A DNA stretch of 64,000 nucleotides, taken from the NCBI GenBank assembly GCA_020161775.1, contig JAIUOW010000010.1, positions 118,988 through 182,987 on the forward strand, in the 5' to 3' direction. Source of the stretch: Pseudomonadota bacterium. Its GTDB lineage: Bacteria > Pseudomonadota > Gammaproteobacteria > Burkholderiales > Burkholderiaceae_C. The notes under the pieces were generated by a model. That model ran no database searches. It was not told the DNA's origin and saw only the letters and a list, made by a program, of their open reading frames with translations. Made by a program: the position numbers and the translations under genes. Below, piece by piece: positions 24,469-33,232 of this stretch. How positions within the stretch are numbered: the stretch's first letter is position 1; every line of letters begins with the position of its first letter.

Positions 24469-25365
24469 TCAGGCGGGTTTGCGATTCACCAACACAATCC
24501 CCACCGCCACCCCCGCCAGCGCCAGCACCAGCTGCGCCGTCAGCGGCTCGCCCAGCCACAGCACGCCCAGCACCAGCGCAAACAGCGGCGTGAGGAAGGT
24601 GAACGACGACAGCCGCGTGGCCGGGTAGTGGCGCAGCATCCACATCCAGGCCAGGTAGCTGGCAAACGCGCCGATGGCGGTCTGCAGCGCCAGCGACGTC
24701 CAGGCCCAGGTGGAATAGCTGAACGACCATGTCTCGCCCAGCATCAGCGACAGCAGGGGCGCGATGGCTGCCGTGACGGCCACCTGGTAGAACAATGTTT
24801 TCTCGGCGCTGGCCGTGGCCATTTTGCTGCTGCGGATGACCAGCGTGGTCAGGCCCCACAGCGTGCCGGCCGCCAGCGCCAGCGCGTCGCCGCGCAGCTG
24901 CGTGGCAGAGCCAGGGCCCGAGAAGCCTTCACTGAAGGCCAGGGCCACGCCGCCAAAGGCCAGCGTCAACCCGGCCCACTGCACCGCGCGCAATTTCTCT
25001 GAGGGCACAAAGCGTGGCAGCAAGAGCGCCACGATGAACGGCGACGTGTACAGGAACACCGTGAGGCGCGACGCCGTGGTGTCGCGCAGGCCCAGGTAGA
25101 TGCAGGCAAATTCGGCGGCGAACAGGCCGCCGGCCAGCAGGCCCGCCGCCAGCGTGCCATCGCGCTCAAACAGCTTGACGCCGCGCACCGCGCACCAGAT
25201 CCACAGCAGCGCCGTCGCACCCACGAAGCGCAGGGACGCCTGCCACAGCGGCGGCACTTCGCCCACGATGGTTTTGATGAGCAGCTGCTGGAAGCCCCAG
25301 AACAGGCAGCAGGCCAGCAACAGTGAAACAGCAAGGGAGTCCAGATGGTTTTTGCGCGCGATCAT
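24469..25365 (-). CDS. EamA/DMT-family transporter
   Basis: A 298-residue inner-membrane protein with ten predicted segments arranged as two EamA repeats, typical of the drug/metabolite transporter superfamily. The first repeat begins [20 protein letters not shown] and includes [12 protein letters not shown]; the second starts near [20 protein letters not shown] and ends [20 protein letters not shown]. Such proteins export amino acids, nucleobases or other metabolites. It converges with the acetoacetate-CoA ligase (4 bp apart) and is divergent from frmA. No functional link to either is evident. Confidence 0.9.
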   Translation of the reverse strand: MIARKNHLDSLAVSLLLACCLFWGFQQLLIKTIVGEVPPLWQASLRFVGATALLWIWCAVRGVKLFERDGTLAAGLLAGGLFAAEFACIYLGLRDTTASRLTVFLYTSPFIVALLLPRFVPSEKLRAVQWAGLTLAFGGVALAFSEGFSGPGSATQLRGDALALAAGTLWGLTTLVIRSSKMATASAEKTLFYQVAVTAAIAPLLSLMLGETWSFSYSTWAWTSLALQTAIGAFASYLAWMWMLRHYPATRLSSFTFLTPLFALVLGVLWLGEPLTAQLVLALAGVAVGIVLVNRKPA

Positions 25366-25415
25366 GGGTTTCGATGGTAGCGTTGCGCTGTCTCAACCGC
25401 TCGCACGCAATCCCC

Positions 25416-26522
25416 ATGAAAACCAAAGCAGCAGTCGCCTGGAAATCCGGCGCCCCCCTCTCCATTGAAACCGTGGACCTGGACGGCCCGCGCCACGGTG
25501 AGGTGCTGGTGGAAATCAAGGCCACCGGCATCTGCCACACCGATTACTACACGCTCAGCGGCGCCGACCCCGAGGGCATCTTCCCCGCCATCCTGGGCCA
25601 TGAGGGCGCGGGCATCGTGGTGGACGTGGGCCCGGGCGTGACCACGCTCAAGAAGGGTGACCACGTCATTCCGCTGTACACGCCCGAATGCCGCCAGTGC
25701 AAGTTCTGCCTGTCCCGCAAGACCAACCTGTGCCAGCTGATCCGCGGCACGCAGGGCAAGGGCCTGATGCCGGACAGCACCTCGCGCTTCAGCCTGGATG
25801 GCAAGCCGATCTTTCACTACATGGGCACCAGCACCTTCAGCAACTACACCGTGGCGCCCGAGATTTCCATGGCGAAGATCCGCCCCGACGCGCCGTTCGA
25901 CAAGGTCTGCTACATCGGCTGCGGCGTGACCACCGGCATCGGCGCGGTGATCTTCACCGCCAAGGTCGAGGCGGGCGCCAACGTGGTGGTGTTTGGCCTG
26001 GGCGGCATCGGGCTGAACGTGATCCAGGGTGCCAAGATGGTCGGCGCCGACAAGATCATCGGCGTGGACATCAACCCGGCCCGCCAGGCCATGGCGCGCC
26101 AGTTCGGCATGACGCACTTCATCAACCCCAAGGAAGTGGACAACGTGGTGGACGCCATCGTGCAGCTGACCGACGGCGGCGCCGACTACAGCTTTGAATG
26201 CATTGGCAACACCCAGGTGATGCGCCAGGCGCTGGAATGCACGCACAAGGGCTGGGGCCGCAGCATCATCATTGGCGTGGCCGAGGCGGGGGCCGAGATC
26301 AGCACGCGCCCGTTCCAGCTGGTCACCGGCCGCAAATGGGAAGGCTCTGCCTTCGGCGGCGCGCGTGGCCGCACCGACGTGCCCAGGATCGTGGACTGGT
26401 ACATGGAAGGCAAGATCAACATCGACAGCCTCATCACCCACACCATGCCGCTGGAAGACATCAACAAGGGCTTCGATCTGATGAAGCGCGGCGAATCCAT
26501 CCGCGGCGTGGTGCTGTTCTGA
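25416..26522 (+). CDS. frmA: S-(hydroxymethyl)glutathione dehydrogenase (class III alcohol dehydrogenase)
   Basis: A 368-residue zinc enzyme that oxidises S-hydroxymethylglutathione, formed from formaldehyde and glutathione, to S-formylglutathione with NAD+. The start at 25416 gives [20 protein letters not shown]. The catalytic zinc Cys is in [14 protein letters not shown] and the His in [11 protein letters not shown]. The structural zinc is held by the four Cys of [15 protein letters not shown]. The NAD fold has [20 protein letters not shown] and the downstream acidic residue. It overlaps frmB by one base, so the two form the standard glutathione-dependent formaldehyde detoxification operon. 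No FrmR-type regulator is present. Confidence 0.97.
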   Translation: MKTKAAVAWKSGAPLSIETVDLDGPRHGEVLVEIKATGICHTDYYTLSGADPEGIFPAILGHEGAGIVVDVGPGVTTLKKGDHVIPLYTPECRQCKFCLSRKTNLCQLIRGTQGKGLMPDSTSRFSLDGKPIFHYMGTSTFSNYTVAPEISMAKIRPDAPFDKVCYIGCGVTTGIGAVIFTAKVEAGANVVVFGLGGIGLNVIQGAKMVGADKIIGVDINPARQAMARQFGMTHFINPKEVDNVVDAIVQLTDGGADYSFECIGNTQVMRQALECTHKGWGRSIIIGVAEAGAEISTRPFQLVTGRKWEGSAFGGARGRTDVPRIVDWYMEGKINIDSLITHTMPLEDINKGFDLMKRGESIRGVVLF

Positions 26523-27385
26523 TGACGATGGCCATGACGATGGAGCTGCTCGGCGAACACGTCTGCTTTGGCGGCGTGCAGCGCTTTTACAGGAATGCGT
26601 CGGCCGAAGTGGGCCTGCCCATGAAGTTCTCGGTGTACCTGCCGCCGCAGGCCGGGGATGGCGCCAAGGTGCCGGCGCTGCTGTACCTGGCCGGCCTGAC
26701 CTGCACCGAAGAAACCTTCATGATGAAAGCGGGCGCGCAGCGCCTGGCCGCTGAGCTGGGGCTGGCGCTGATTGCGCCTGACACCAGCCCGCGCGGTGCA
26801 GGCGTGGCCGGTGAATCCGACAGCTGGGACTTTGGCGTGGGCGCGGGCTTTTACCTGGACGCCACGCAGGCGCCGTGGGCCACGCACTGGCGCATGGAAA
26901 GCTGGCTGATGCGCGAGCTGCTGCCGCTGGTTGCCGCACAGCTGCCTGTGGACGCGCAGCGCGTGGGCATCTTCGGCCATTCCATGGGCGGGCACGGCGC
27001 GCTCACGCTGGCGCAGCGCCACCCCGGTGTGTTCAAGACGCTGTCGGCCTTTGCGCCGATCTGCGCGCCCACGCAGTGCCCTTGGGGGCACAAGGCGTTC
27101 AGCGGTTACCTGGGCGGCGACACGGCAGCGTGGAAGGAATATGACGCAACCGAACTCATGTCACGGCAGACGGCGGCACCGTACCCCGGCGGCATCCTCA
27201 TCGACCAGGGGCTGGCCGACAAATTCCTGGCCGATCAATTGCACCCGCATCGGTTTGAGGCCGCCTGCCAGCAGGCGGGCCAGCCGCTGACGCTGCGCCG
27301 CCATGCGGGCTATGACCACGGTTATTACTTCATTGCCAGCTTCATCGACGATCATCTGCGCTTTCATGCGCGGGGGCTGGGCTGA
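26522..27385 (+). CDS. frmB: S-formylglutathione hydrolase
   Basis: A 287-residue esterase-D type hydrolase that releases formate and glutathione from S-formylglutathione, completing formaldehyde oxidation started by FrmA. The first in-frame ATG overlaps the frmA stop; another at 26540 (MELLGEHVCFGG) gives a more usual N-terminus. The oxyanion part is LLYLAGLTCTEETFMMKAGA, the nucleophile elbow FGHSMGGHGALTLA, the Asp in LIDQGLADKFL and the catalytic His in YDHGYYFIASFI. It is the second gene of the frm operon. The next gene, a LysR regulator, starts 1 bp after the stop and might be transcribed with it. Confidence 0.96.
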   Translation: MTMAMTMELLGEHVCFGGVQRFYRNASAEVGLPMKFSVYLPPQAGDGAKVPALLYLAGLTCTEETFMMKAGAQRLAAELGLALIAPDTSPRGAGVAGESDSWDFGVGAGFYLDATQAPWATHWRMESWLMRELLPLVAAQLPVDAQRVGIFGHSMGGHGALTLAQRHPGVFKTLSAFAPICAPTQCPWGHKAFSGYLGGDTAAWKEYDATELMSRQTAAPYPGGILIDQGLADKFLADQLHPHRFEAACQQAGQPLTLRRHAGYDHGYYFIASFIDDHLRFHARGLG

Positions 27386-27386
27386 C

Positions 27387-28283
27387 GTGGACCACAAGTG
27401 GCTGGAAGACTTCATCGCGCTGGCGCGCGAGCGCAGCTTCTCGCGCGCGGCCGAGCAGCGCCATGTGACGCAGCCGCAGTTCTCGCGCCGCATCCGCGCG
27501 CTGGAGCTGTGGGTGGGCGCGGCCCTCATCAACCGCGCGGGCATGCCGCTGTCGCTCACGCCCGCGGGCGAGGAACTGCTGCCCGTGGCGCGCCGCGCGG
27601 TGGATGGCCTGAACGACACGCGCGAGCGCATTCGCCATGCCCACACGGGGCTTGACTGGGTGACGCTGGCGACAGGGCGCACGCTGTCGCGCACGGCGGT
27701 GCCGGGCTGGCTGGCGCGCGTGAAGCGCGCGACGGGGGACTTCCGCCTGCGGCTGCTGACCGGCTCCATCGCCGAAGGCGCCACGGTGCTGGAGCAGGGC
27801 GGCGCGGACTTCCTGCTGTCATACACCCACCCGCGGCTGCCGCTGGTGCTGGACGAGCAGCGCTTTGAGGGCATGACGCTGGGCACCGACGCGCTGGTGG
27901 CCGTGAGTGCGCCGCGCCCGGACGGCAAGCCGCTGCATGCACTGCCCGGCACCGCCAAAAAGCCCGTGCCCGTGCTGGGCTACGCGCCCGCGCTGGCGTT
28001 GAGCCAGGTGCTGCAGGATGGCCTGGGCCGCACCGCGCGCGAGCTGCACCTGCACACCGTGACCGAATCCGACTTTGCCGAGTCGCTGCATGAGCAGGCG
28101 CTGCAGGGCGTGGGCCTGGCCTGGCTGCCGCGCGGCCTGGTGGGCAACGACCTGCAAGCCGCCCGCCTGGTGGAGGCTGACCGCCAGGGCGCGGCCATCC
28201 AGTTTGAAATCCGCATGTACCGCCCGCGCAGCCCGCGCAATGCGCTGGTGCAGCGCATCTGGGCGGCCAGCCAGGCCGCGTGA
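27387..28283 (+). CDS. LysR-family transcriptional regulator
   Basis: A 298-residue LysR regulator. I chose the GTG at 27387, which gives MDHKWLEDFIALARERSFSR, the usual LysR start; an ATG at 27366 inside frmB is an alternative. The helix-turn-helix is FSRAAEQRHVTQPQFSRRIR, followed by RAGMPLSLTPAGEELLP. The effector domain has EQALQGVGLAWLPRGLVG near its end. A LysR-type palindrome (ATGCG-N5-CGCAT core) lies between this gene and the Bug gene downstream, so it likely controls the Bug-aspartoacylase pair. Its position directly after frmB raises the chance of read-through expression. Confidence 0.9.
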   Translation: MDHKWLEDFIALARERSFSRAAEQRHVTQPQFSRRIRALELWVGAALINRAGMPLSLTPAGEELLPVARRAVDGLNDTRERIRHAHTGLDWVTLATGRTLSRTAVPGWLARVKRATGDFRLRLLTGSIAEGATVLEQGGADFLLSYTHPRLPLVLDEQRFEGMTLGTDALVAVSAPRPDGKPLHALPGTAKKPVPVLGYAPALALSQVLQDGLGRTARELHLHTVTESDFAESLHEQALQGVGLAWLPRGLVGNDLQAARLVEADRQGAAIQFEIRMYRPRSPRNALVQRIWAASQAA

Positions 28284-28307
28284 CCGGCTGCGTGAGGGTT
28301 CGCATGG

Positions 28308-28330
28308 GCGTATGCGTGTTGCGCATACGC
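28308..28330. promoter_or_regulatory. LysR-type palindrome before the Bug operon
   Basis: GCGTATGCG-TGTTG-CGCATACGC has two perfect 9-bp arms. The core ATGCG-N5-CGCAT contains a T-N11-A arrangement (T28313 to A28325), the classic LysR box. It lies 50 bp before the Bug gene start. It has no T-run, so it is better read as an operator than a terminator. Confidence 0.7.
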
Positions 28331-28380
28331 GGGGCACGGGCGGTTTCTAGACTGGCCCCATCACCACAAGAGGCGCCATC

Positions 28381-29388
28381 ATGAAGAACTTGTTGAACCG
28401 GCGCGCCGTCGCCTGCCTGGGCGCCGCTGCCGTTGCCGCGGCGGGCCTGCTGCCCCTTTCGTCCGCGCTGGCCCAGGCCTGGCCCACGGGCAAGGCCATC
28501 ACGCTGGTGGTGGGCTACCCGCCGGGCGGCAGCACCGACATGGTGGCGCGCACCGTGGGCGACGCGCTGTCCAAGCGGCTGGGTACGCCCGTGATCATCG
28601 AGAACATCGGCGGTGCAGGCGGCTCCATTGGCGCGCAGAAGGTGGCCAACGCCGCGCCCGATGGCTACACGCTGCTGCTGGCCGCCAACAACGAGATCTC
28701 CATTGCGCCGGTGTTCAACACCGCCATCAAGTACAAGAGCGACACCGACTTCACCCCCATCGGCATGGTGGGCGCCACGCCCATGGTGTTCGTGGCCGGC
28801 CCCAAGGCCGGCGTGAAGACACTGGACGAGGCGCTGGCCAGATCAAAGCGCGAGCCCAACAGGCTCAGCTTTGCCTCGTCGGGCGTGGGCACGGCGTTGC
28901 ATGTGTCGGGTGAGCTCATCAACCTGATGGCGGGCACCACGTTCCGCCACATTCCGTACCGCGGTGCGGCCCAGATGTCGCAGGACGTGCTGGGCGGCAA
29001 TGTGGAGTTCAGCGTGTTCGTGCTGACTTCGGCGTTGCCGCACATCGAGTCCGGCAAGATGACCGCTCTGGGCGTGACCACGGCCACGCGCTCGCGCGCG
29101 GCGCCGCAGATTCCGCCGCTGGGTGACCACCCGCGCCTGAAGGGTTACGACATGAATGTCTGGTTTGGCCTGTTCGGTCCGGCCAGGCTGCCCGCGCCCA
29201 TGACAGCCCGGCTGAACAAGGAGCTCAACGATCTGCTGCGTGACCAGGACGTGTGGCAGAAGCTGCAAAAGGCAGGCATCTCCAACGACGGCGGCACGCC
29301 CCTTCAGCTGGGCGCCGCCATGAAGGCGGAATCCGTGCGGGTGCGCAGCGTGGTGAACCAGGCCGTGGCCGGCGGCGTGGGCTCGTGA
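28381..29388 (+). CDS. Bug-family (TctC) solute-binding protein
   Basis: A 335-residue periplasmic binding protein with a signal peptide (basic MKNLLNRRAVACLG, then a hydrophobic stretch ending SSALAQA). Bug-family features are clear: ITLVVGYPPGGSTDMVARTV, the GGAGGSIGAQKVANAAPDGY loop, and FRHIPYRGAAQMSQDVLGG. It should bind a carboxylate in the periplasm. The next gene, an aspartoacylase-like hydrolase, overlaps its stop codon by one base, so the two are translationally coupled and probably handle the same compound. A LysR box lies just upstream. Ligand unknown. Confidence 0.92.
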   Translation: MKNLLNRRAVACLGAAAVAAAGLLPLSSALAQAWPTGKAITLVVGYPPGGSTDMVARTVGDALSKRLGTPVIIENIGGAGGSIGAQKVANAAPDGYTLLLAANNEISIAPVFNTAIKYKSDTDFTPIGMVGATPMVFVAGPKAGVKTLDEALARSKREPNRLSFASSGVGTALHVSGELINLMAGTTFRHIPYRGAAQMSQDVLGGNVEFSVFVLTSALPHIESGKMTALGVTTATRSRAAPQIPPLGDHPRLKGYDMNVWFGLFGPARLPAPMTARLNKELNDLLRDQDVWQKLQKAGISNDGGTPLQLGAAMKAESVRVRSVVNQAVAGGVGS

Positions 29389-30359
29389 TGGCGCGGCCCC
29401 ACCCGGTGGACATCGCGCCGCCGGACCTTTCGGGCTGGGCCGCGTCGCCCACCGGCGTGCCTTATGTGCACGAGCGCGCGTCGGGGGTGCCAGGGCCCGA
29501 GGTGCTGCTGACGGCGCTGGTGCATGGCAACGAATACGCGGGTGCGCTGGCGCTGGATGCGTTCCTGCGCAGCGGCGTGGCACCGCGCTGCGGGCGCATC
29601 ACCGCGGCGTTCTGCAACGTGGCGGCGTTTGCGCGGTTTGATCCGCGCACGCCCGATGCGTCGCGCTTCGTGGACGAAGACTTCAACCGCGTGTGGTCGC
29701 CAGACCTGCTGGACGGCCCGCGCACCAGCGCCGAGCTGCAGCGCGCCCGCGCCATCCGCCCGCTGGTGGACCGCGCCACGCACCTGCTGGACCTGCACTC
29801 CATGCACGAGCCCTGCGCGCCGCTGCTGGTCACCGGCACCTTGCCACGCAACATCGCCTTTGCCCAGGCGCTGGGCACGGGTGGGCAGGCCGTGGTGGAC
29901 GCGGGCCACGCCGACGGCGTGCGCATGCGCGACTACGGCCCGTTTGGCGATGCGGCGGGCGATCGCATTGCGCTGCTGCTGGAGGCCGGCCAGCACTGGG
30001 ACCGGGCGTCGGTCTCGGCCGCGCGCAATGTGCTCATGCGCTTCCTGGTGGGCTGCGGCGTGTTGCAGCGCACGGACGTGCCCTTGGGCTGGCTGCTGCC
30101 CGACGCGCCCGCGCCCGCGCCGGTGAGCGTCACGCACCGGGTGGTGGCGCGCAGCATGCAGTTTGAATTCGTGCAGGACTACCGCGGCGGCGAAACCATA
30201 CGCCATGCCGGCACGCCCATCGCGCATGACGCGGGCGAGCCGGTGCGCACGCCGTATGACGACTGCGTGCTGGTCATGCCGTCGGTGCGCCAGCTACGCC
30301 CGGGCGTGACCACCGTGCGGCTGGGCCGGCGGGCAATGGCGCAGGCGTCAGTGGGGTGA
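29388..30359 (+). CDS. succinylglutamate desuccinylase/aspartoacylase-family hydrolase
   Basis: A 323-residue zinc hydrolase of the AstE/AspA branch of the M14-like fold. The start ATG overlaps the Bug stop (TGATG). Zinc ligands are the His and Glu of LTALVHGNEYAGALAL and the later His in HLLDLHSMHEP. RFVDEDFNRVWSPDLLDGPR matches the substrate-binding segment of aspartoacylases. The catalytic Glu is probably in IALLLEAGQHWD. The C-terminal 100 residues form a beta-rich domain with VQDYRGGETIRHAGTPIAH. These enzymes release an acyl group from N-acylated amino acids. Coupling to a Bug protein suggests it hydrolyses the imported compound. It ends inside the convergent marR gene (12-bp overlap). 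Confidence 0.85.
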   Translation: MARPHPVDIAPPDLSGWAASPTGVPYVHERASGVPGPEVLLTALVHGNEYAGALALDAFLRSGVAPRCGRITAAFCNVAAFARFDPRTPDASRFVDEDFNRVWSPDLLDGPRTSAELQRARAIRPLVDRATHLLDLHSMHEPCAPLLVTGTLPRNIAFAQALGTGGQAVVDAGHADGVRMRDYGPFGDAAGDRIALLLEAGQHWDRASVSAARNVLMRFLVGCGVLQRTDVPLGWLLPDAPAPAPVSVTHRVVARSMQFEFVQDYRGGETIRHAGTPIAHDAGEPVRTPYDDCVLVMPSVRQLRPGVTTVRLGRRAMAQASVG

Positions 30360-30788
30360 CGCCGCCAGCGCGAGCTTGCCCAGCAGCTTGCGCAGGGCAA
30401 GTTTCTCGGCCGGCCCCAGGGCCTTGAGCAGCTGGGCTTCATGCGTGCGGGCCTTTTCCACCAGCGGCTTGACCAGCTTTCGCCCGGCGGCCGTTGCGCC
30501 CACCAGTGTGCGGCGCTGGTCGCTGGGGCAGGCCTGCAGCGCCAGCCAGCCGTGCTCGGCCATGCGCTGCACCAGCTTGGTCACGGTGGGTTGCTTGCTC
30601 AGCACTTCATGGGCGAGCTGGCTGATGGTCAGCGGCTCGCTGTCGTGCAGCGTGGCCAGCACGCGCCATTCAATGCTGCTCAGGCCAGCGGCGCGCACAT
30701 GGGCGTCAAAGTCCTTGTACAGCGCGTGGTTGGCCTGGCCCAGCAGGTAGCCGAGATACCCTTCGACGAACCGTTGCGGCGTGCTCAC
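30348..30788 (-). CDS. MarR-family transcriptional regulator
   Basis: A 146-residue MarR regulator starting with GTG at 30788. The winged helix-turn-helix is SEPLTISQLAHEVLSKQPTV plus TKLVQRMAEHGWLA, with the wing at CPSDQRRTLVGATAAGRKLV. Dimerisation helices flank it. Its start overlaps the flavin reductase stop by four bases (GTGA), so both come from one mRNA. The operon is divergent from the NicX-like operon, and a 14-bp perfect palindrome lies between the two. MarR proteins of catabolic clusters usually repress such divergent promoters until a pathway acid binds. Confidence 0.92.
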   Translation of the reverse strand: MSTPQRFVEGYLGYLLGQANHALYKDFDAHVRAAGLSSIEWRVLATLHDSEPLTISQLAHEVLSKQPTVTKLVQRMAEHGWLALQACPSDQRRTLVGATAAGRKLVKPLVEKARTHEAQLLKALGPAEKLALRKLLGKLALAASPH

Positions 30789-31294
30789 AGCGGATGTTCG
30801 GTAAAGAAGCGCCCACCATGGAACAACAGCGGCGACGCCCCCGCGCGGTGGCTGCAGCGCTCGACCTCGCCGACGAAGATGACGTGGTCGCCTTCCTCGT
30901 AGCGGCTGCGGTTGAAGCATTCAAACGTGGCCGCCGCGCCCGCCAGCAGCGGTGCGCCGCCCGCGCCCTCGGTGAAGCTCACGCCGGCCCAGCGGTCCGC
31001 GCCCTTGAGCGCAAAGCGTTCGGCCAGGACTTTCTGGTCGGCCGAGAGGATGTTGATCGCGTAATGCGAGCCAGTGCTGAACGCGGGCATGGAGCCCGCG
31101 GCGCGCGCCAGGCTCCACAGCACCAGCGGCGGATCCAGCGACACCGAGTTGAATGAATTGGCCGTCAGGCCGATCAGGTCGCCCGCGGCCGTGCGCGCGG
31201 TGACGATGGTCACGCCTGTGGCAAACATGCCAAGGGCGGTGCGGAACTCCAGGCCGGAGAACACGGGGGGCAGGGCTTTGCGTGGGGGATTCAC
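30785..31294 (-). CDS. flavin reductase (two-component monooxygenase reductase)
   Basis: A 169-residue flavin reductase domain protein that would reduce FAD or FMN with NAD(P)H for a partner oxygenase. I chose the GTG at 31294 (MNPPRKALPPVFSGLEFRTA); a TTG at 31303 is possible. Family marks are ALGMFATGVTIVTARTA, IGLTANSFNSVSLDPPLVLW and FAINILSADQ-like HYAINILSADQKVLAERFA, with the C-terminal GDHVIFVGEVERC. It is translationally coupled to marR and divergent from the operon that carries the acyl-CoA-dehydrogenase-fold protein, the obvious candidate partner for reduced flavin. Confidence 0.92.
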   Translation of the reverse strand: MNPPRKALPPVFSGLEFRTALGMFATGVTIVTARTAAGDLIGLTANSFNSVSLDPPLVLWSLARAAGSMPAFSTGSHYAINILSADQKVLAERFALKGADRWAGVSFTEGAGGAPLLAGAAATFECFNRSRYEEGDHVIFVGEVERCSHRAGASPLLFHGGRFFTEHPL

Positions 31295-31307
31295 TGAGTG
31301 CAATTTA

Positions 31308-31321
31308 CATGAAATTTCATG
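31308..31321. promoter_or_regulatory. palindromic MarR operator candidate
   Basis: CATGAAATTTCATG is a perfect 14-bp palindrome in the gap between the flavin reductase and NicX-like starts. It lies 14 bp before the reductase start and 66 bp before the dioxygenase start. MarR dimers typically bind such palindromes. Confidence 0.72.
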
Positions 31322-31387
31322 GAATAATAAAGCTTTGCGGGACAGACCGCGGCCCGAAGGGCAAGCTCTGTCCTCAACTGATCAGAG

Positions 31388-32437
31388 ATGCTGCAAGAAC
31401 TGATTGAGCCTGCCTGGCTGGACGCGTTTGAATCCGTGCTGCGCCGCTGTGCGCTGAAGCCCGGGGATACGGTCGCCATTCTGGCCGAAAGCCAAAGCCG
31501 TCCCGTCCTCGTGGAATTGGCGCGGCTGGCCGCCGTGCGCATCGGCGCGCAGGTGTTCACGCTGGTGCTGCCGTCGGTGCTTGACGGTGCGCAGCCCGTC
31601 ACGCGTTCCACCGGCGCATCGGGCGCGATCCGCAACCTGGCGCCCGTGGTGTCAGCCCTGGCCGCCAGCACGCTGGTGGTGGACTGCACGGTGGAGGGCC
31701 TGATGCACGCACCCGAGCTGCCCGCCATCCTCAAGGGCGCCAACGGCACCCAGCCCCGCGTGGTGTACGTGAGCAACGAGCACCCCGAGGCCCTGGCCCG
31801 CCTGCTGCCCGACGATGCCACCGAAGCCCGCGTCAAGGACCATGTCAAGCGCCTGCGCGCGGCGAAGAAAATGCGCGTGACCTCCGCCGCCGGCACCGAC
31901 CTACGCATCGTATTGCAGGGCGCGGTGGCGGGCGGCAACTGGGGCTACACCACCCGCCCCGGCACCATGACGCACTGGCCCGGCGGGCTGGCGCTGTGCT
32001 TTCCGGCCGCGGGCAGCGTCAACGGCACGCTGGTGCTGGCCGAGGGCGACGTGAACCTCACGTTCAAGCGCTACATCGAGCGGCCCATCACGCTCACGGT
32101 GGAAAACGACTACGTCACGAAGATCGAGGGCGCGGGCGTGGATGCGCAGCTGATGCGCAGCTACATCGCGGCCTGGGGTGACAGGGAAGCCTATGCCGTG
32201 AGCCATGTGGGCTGGGGCCTGAACGAGGCCGCGCGCTGGGACAGCATGGCGCTGTATGACAAGCGTGACTTCAACGGCACCGAGCTGCGCGCGTTCGCCG
32301 GCAACTTCCTGTACAGCACCGGCGCCAACGAGGTGGCCGGGCGCCACACCGCCGGCCATTTTGATTTGCCGCTGCGTCACTGCACCGTGCAGCTGGACGG
32401 TGCGACGGTGGTGGACGCGGGTCAGGTCGTTGCATGA
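31388..32437 (+). CDS. NicX-like 2,5-dihydroxypyridine 5,6-dioxygenase family protein
   Basis: A 349-residue protein of the aminopeptidase-T-like family that includes NicX, the mononuclear iron dioxygenase opening 2,5-dihydroxypyridine to N-formylmaleamate. Shared segments include THWPGGLALCFP, GTLVLAEGDVNLTFKRYIER, SHVGWGLNEAARWDSMALYD and GNFLYSTGANEVAGRH. The iron ligands known in NicX correspond to H273 (SHVGWG) and H324/D326 (GHFDLP), all present. Overall similarity is moderate, so a related dihydroxypyridine or aminophenol-like substrate is possible. It is cytoplasmic, the first gene of its operon, and overlaps the next gene by four bases. The flavin reductase/MarR operon is divergent. 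Confidence 0.8.
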   Translation: MLQELIEPAWLDAFESVLRRCALKPGDTVAILAESQSRPVLVELARLAAVRIGAQVFTLVLPSVLDGAQPVTRSTGASGAIRNLAPVVSALAASTLVVDCTVEGLMHAPELPAILKGANGTQPRVVYVSNEHPEALARLLPDDATEARVKDHVKRLRAAKKMRVTSAAGTDLRIVLQGAVAGGNWGYTTRPGTMTHWPGGLALCFPAAGSVNGTLVLAEGDVNLTFKRYIERPITLTVENDYVTKIEGAGVDAQLMRSYIAAWGDREAYAVSHVGWGLNEAARWDSMALYDKRDFNGTELRAFAGNFLYSTGANEVAGRHTAGHFDLPLRHCTVQLDGATVVDAGQVVA

Positions 32438-33219
32438 CTGCCTTGCCGAGATTCACCACATTGGGCAAGGGCGCCACGGTGCTGATGCTGCACGGCATCG
32501 GCGGCGGTCACCTGGCGTTTGCGCCGCAGGTCGAAACCCTGGCGTCCAGCGGCTACCGCGCCGTGGCCTGGGACATGCCCGGCTACGGCCACAGCGCGCC
32601 GATTGAGCCCTACACCTTCAAGGGGCTGGCGCAAAGCTGCATCACGCTCATCGAGGCCCTGCAGGGCGGCCCCGTCACGCTGCTGGGCCACAGCATGGGC
32701 GGCATGGTGGCCCAGGAGGTGGTGGCACGCCGGCCCGAGCTGGTCAGCCGGCTCATCCTGTGCGGCACCTCGCCGTCGTTTGGCAAGCCGGATGGGGACT
32801 GGCAGCGTGACTTCATCGCACAGCGCACCGCCCCGCTCGATGCCGGCAAGACCATGGCCGAACTGGCCGAGGTGCTGGTGCCGCAGATGGTCGGCCCCGG
32901 CTCGCTGCCCGAGGGCGTGAAGCTCGCCACCCACTGCATGGCGCAGGTCAACCCGTCCACCTACCGGCGCGCGCTGGAATGCATCGTCACCTTCGACCGA
33001 CGCGCCAACCTGCCGCTGATCCATGTGCCCACCCTGCTGCTGGCCGGCGAGCATGACCGCAACGCGCCGCCGGCCGTCATGAAGAAAATGGCCGCGGCCA
33101 TCGCGGGCAGCACCTACCTGGAAATGAAAGGCATTGGCCACCTCCAGAACCTGGAAGCGCCCGACGAGTTTGACGGCGCGTTGCTCAACTTCCTGGCGCT
33201 GCCGCGCGTGCTGCACTGA
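32434..33219 (+). CDS. alpha/beta hydrolase, probable ring-cleavage product hydrolase
   Basis: A 261-residue alpha/beta hydrolase of the PcaD/MhpC type. The oxyanion hole is VLMLHGIGGGHLAFAPQVET, followed by AVAWDMPGYGHSAP. The nucleophile elbow is LLGHSMGGMVAQEV, the acid is in LLAGEHDRNAPPAVM, and the His in MKGIGHLQNLEAPDEF. It overlaps the NicX-like gene (ATGA), so the pair is translationally coupled. In the nicotinate pathway NicD deformylates the product of NicX and belongs to the same superfamily; an equivalent role here is inferred from position, not from specific sequence marks. Confidence 0.85.
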   Translation: MTALPRFTTLGKGATVLMLHGIGGGHLAFAPQVETLASSGYRAVAWDMPGYGHSAPIEPYTFKGLAQSCITLIEALQGGPVTLLGHSMGGMVAQEVVARRPELVSRLILCGTSPSFGKPDGDWQRDFIAQRTAPLDAGKTMAELAEVLVPQMVGPGSLPEGVKLATHCMAQVNPSTYRRALECIVTFDRRANLPLIHVPTLLLAGEHDRNAPPAVMKKMAAAIAGSTYLEMKGIGHLQNLEAPDEFDGALLNFLALPRVLH

Positions 33220-33232
33220 AAGGACCGCCCTC

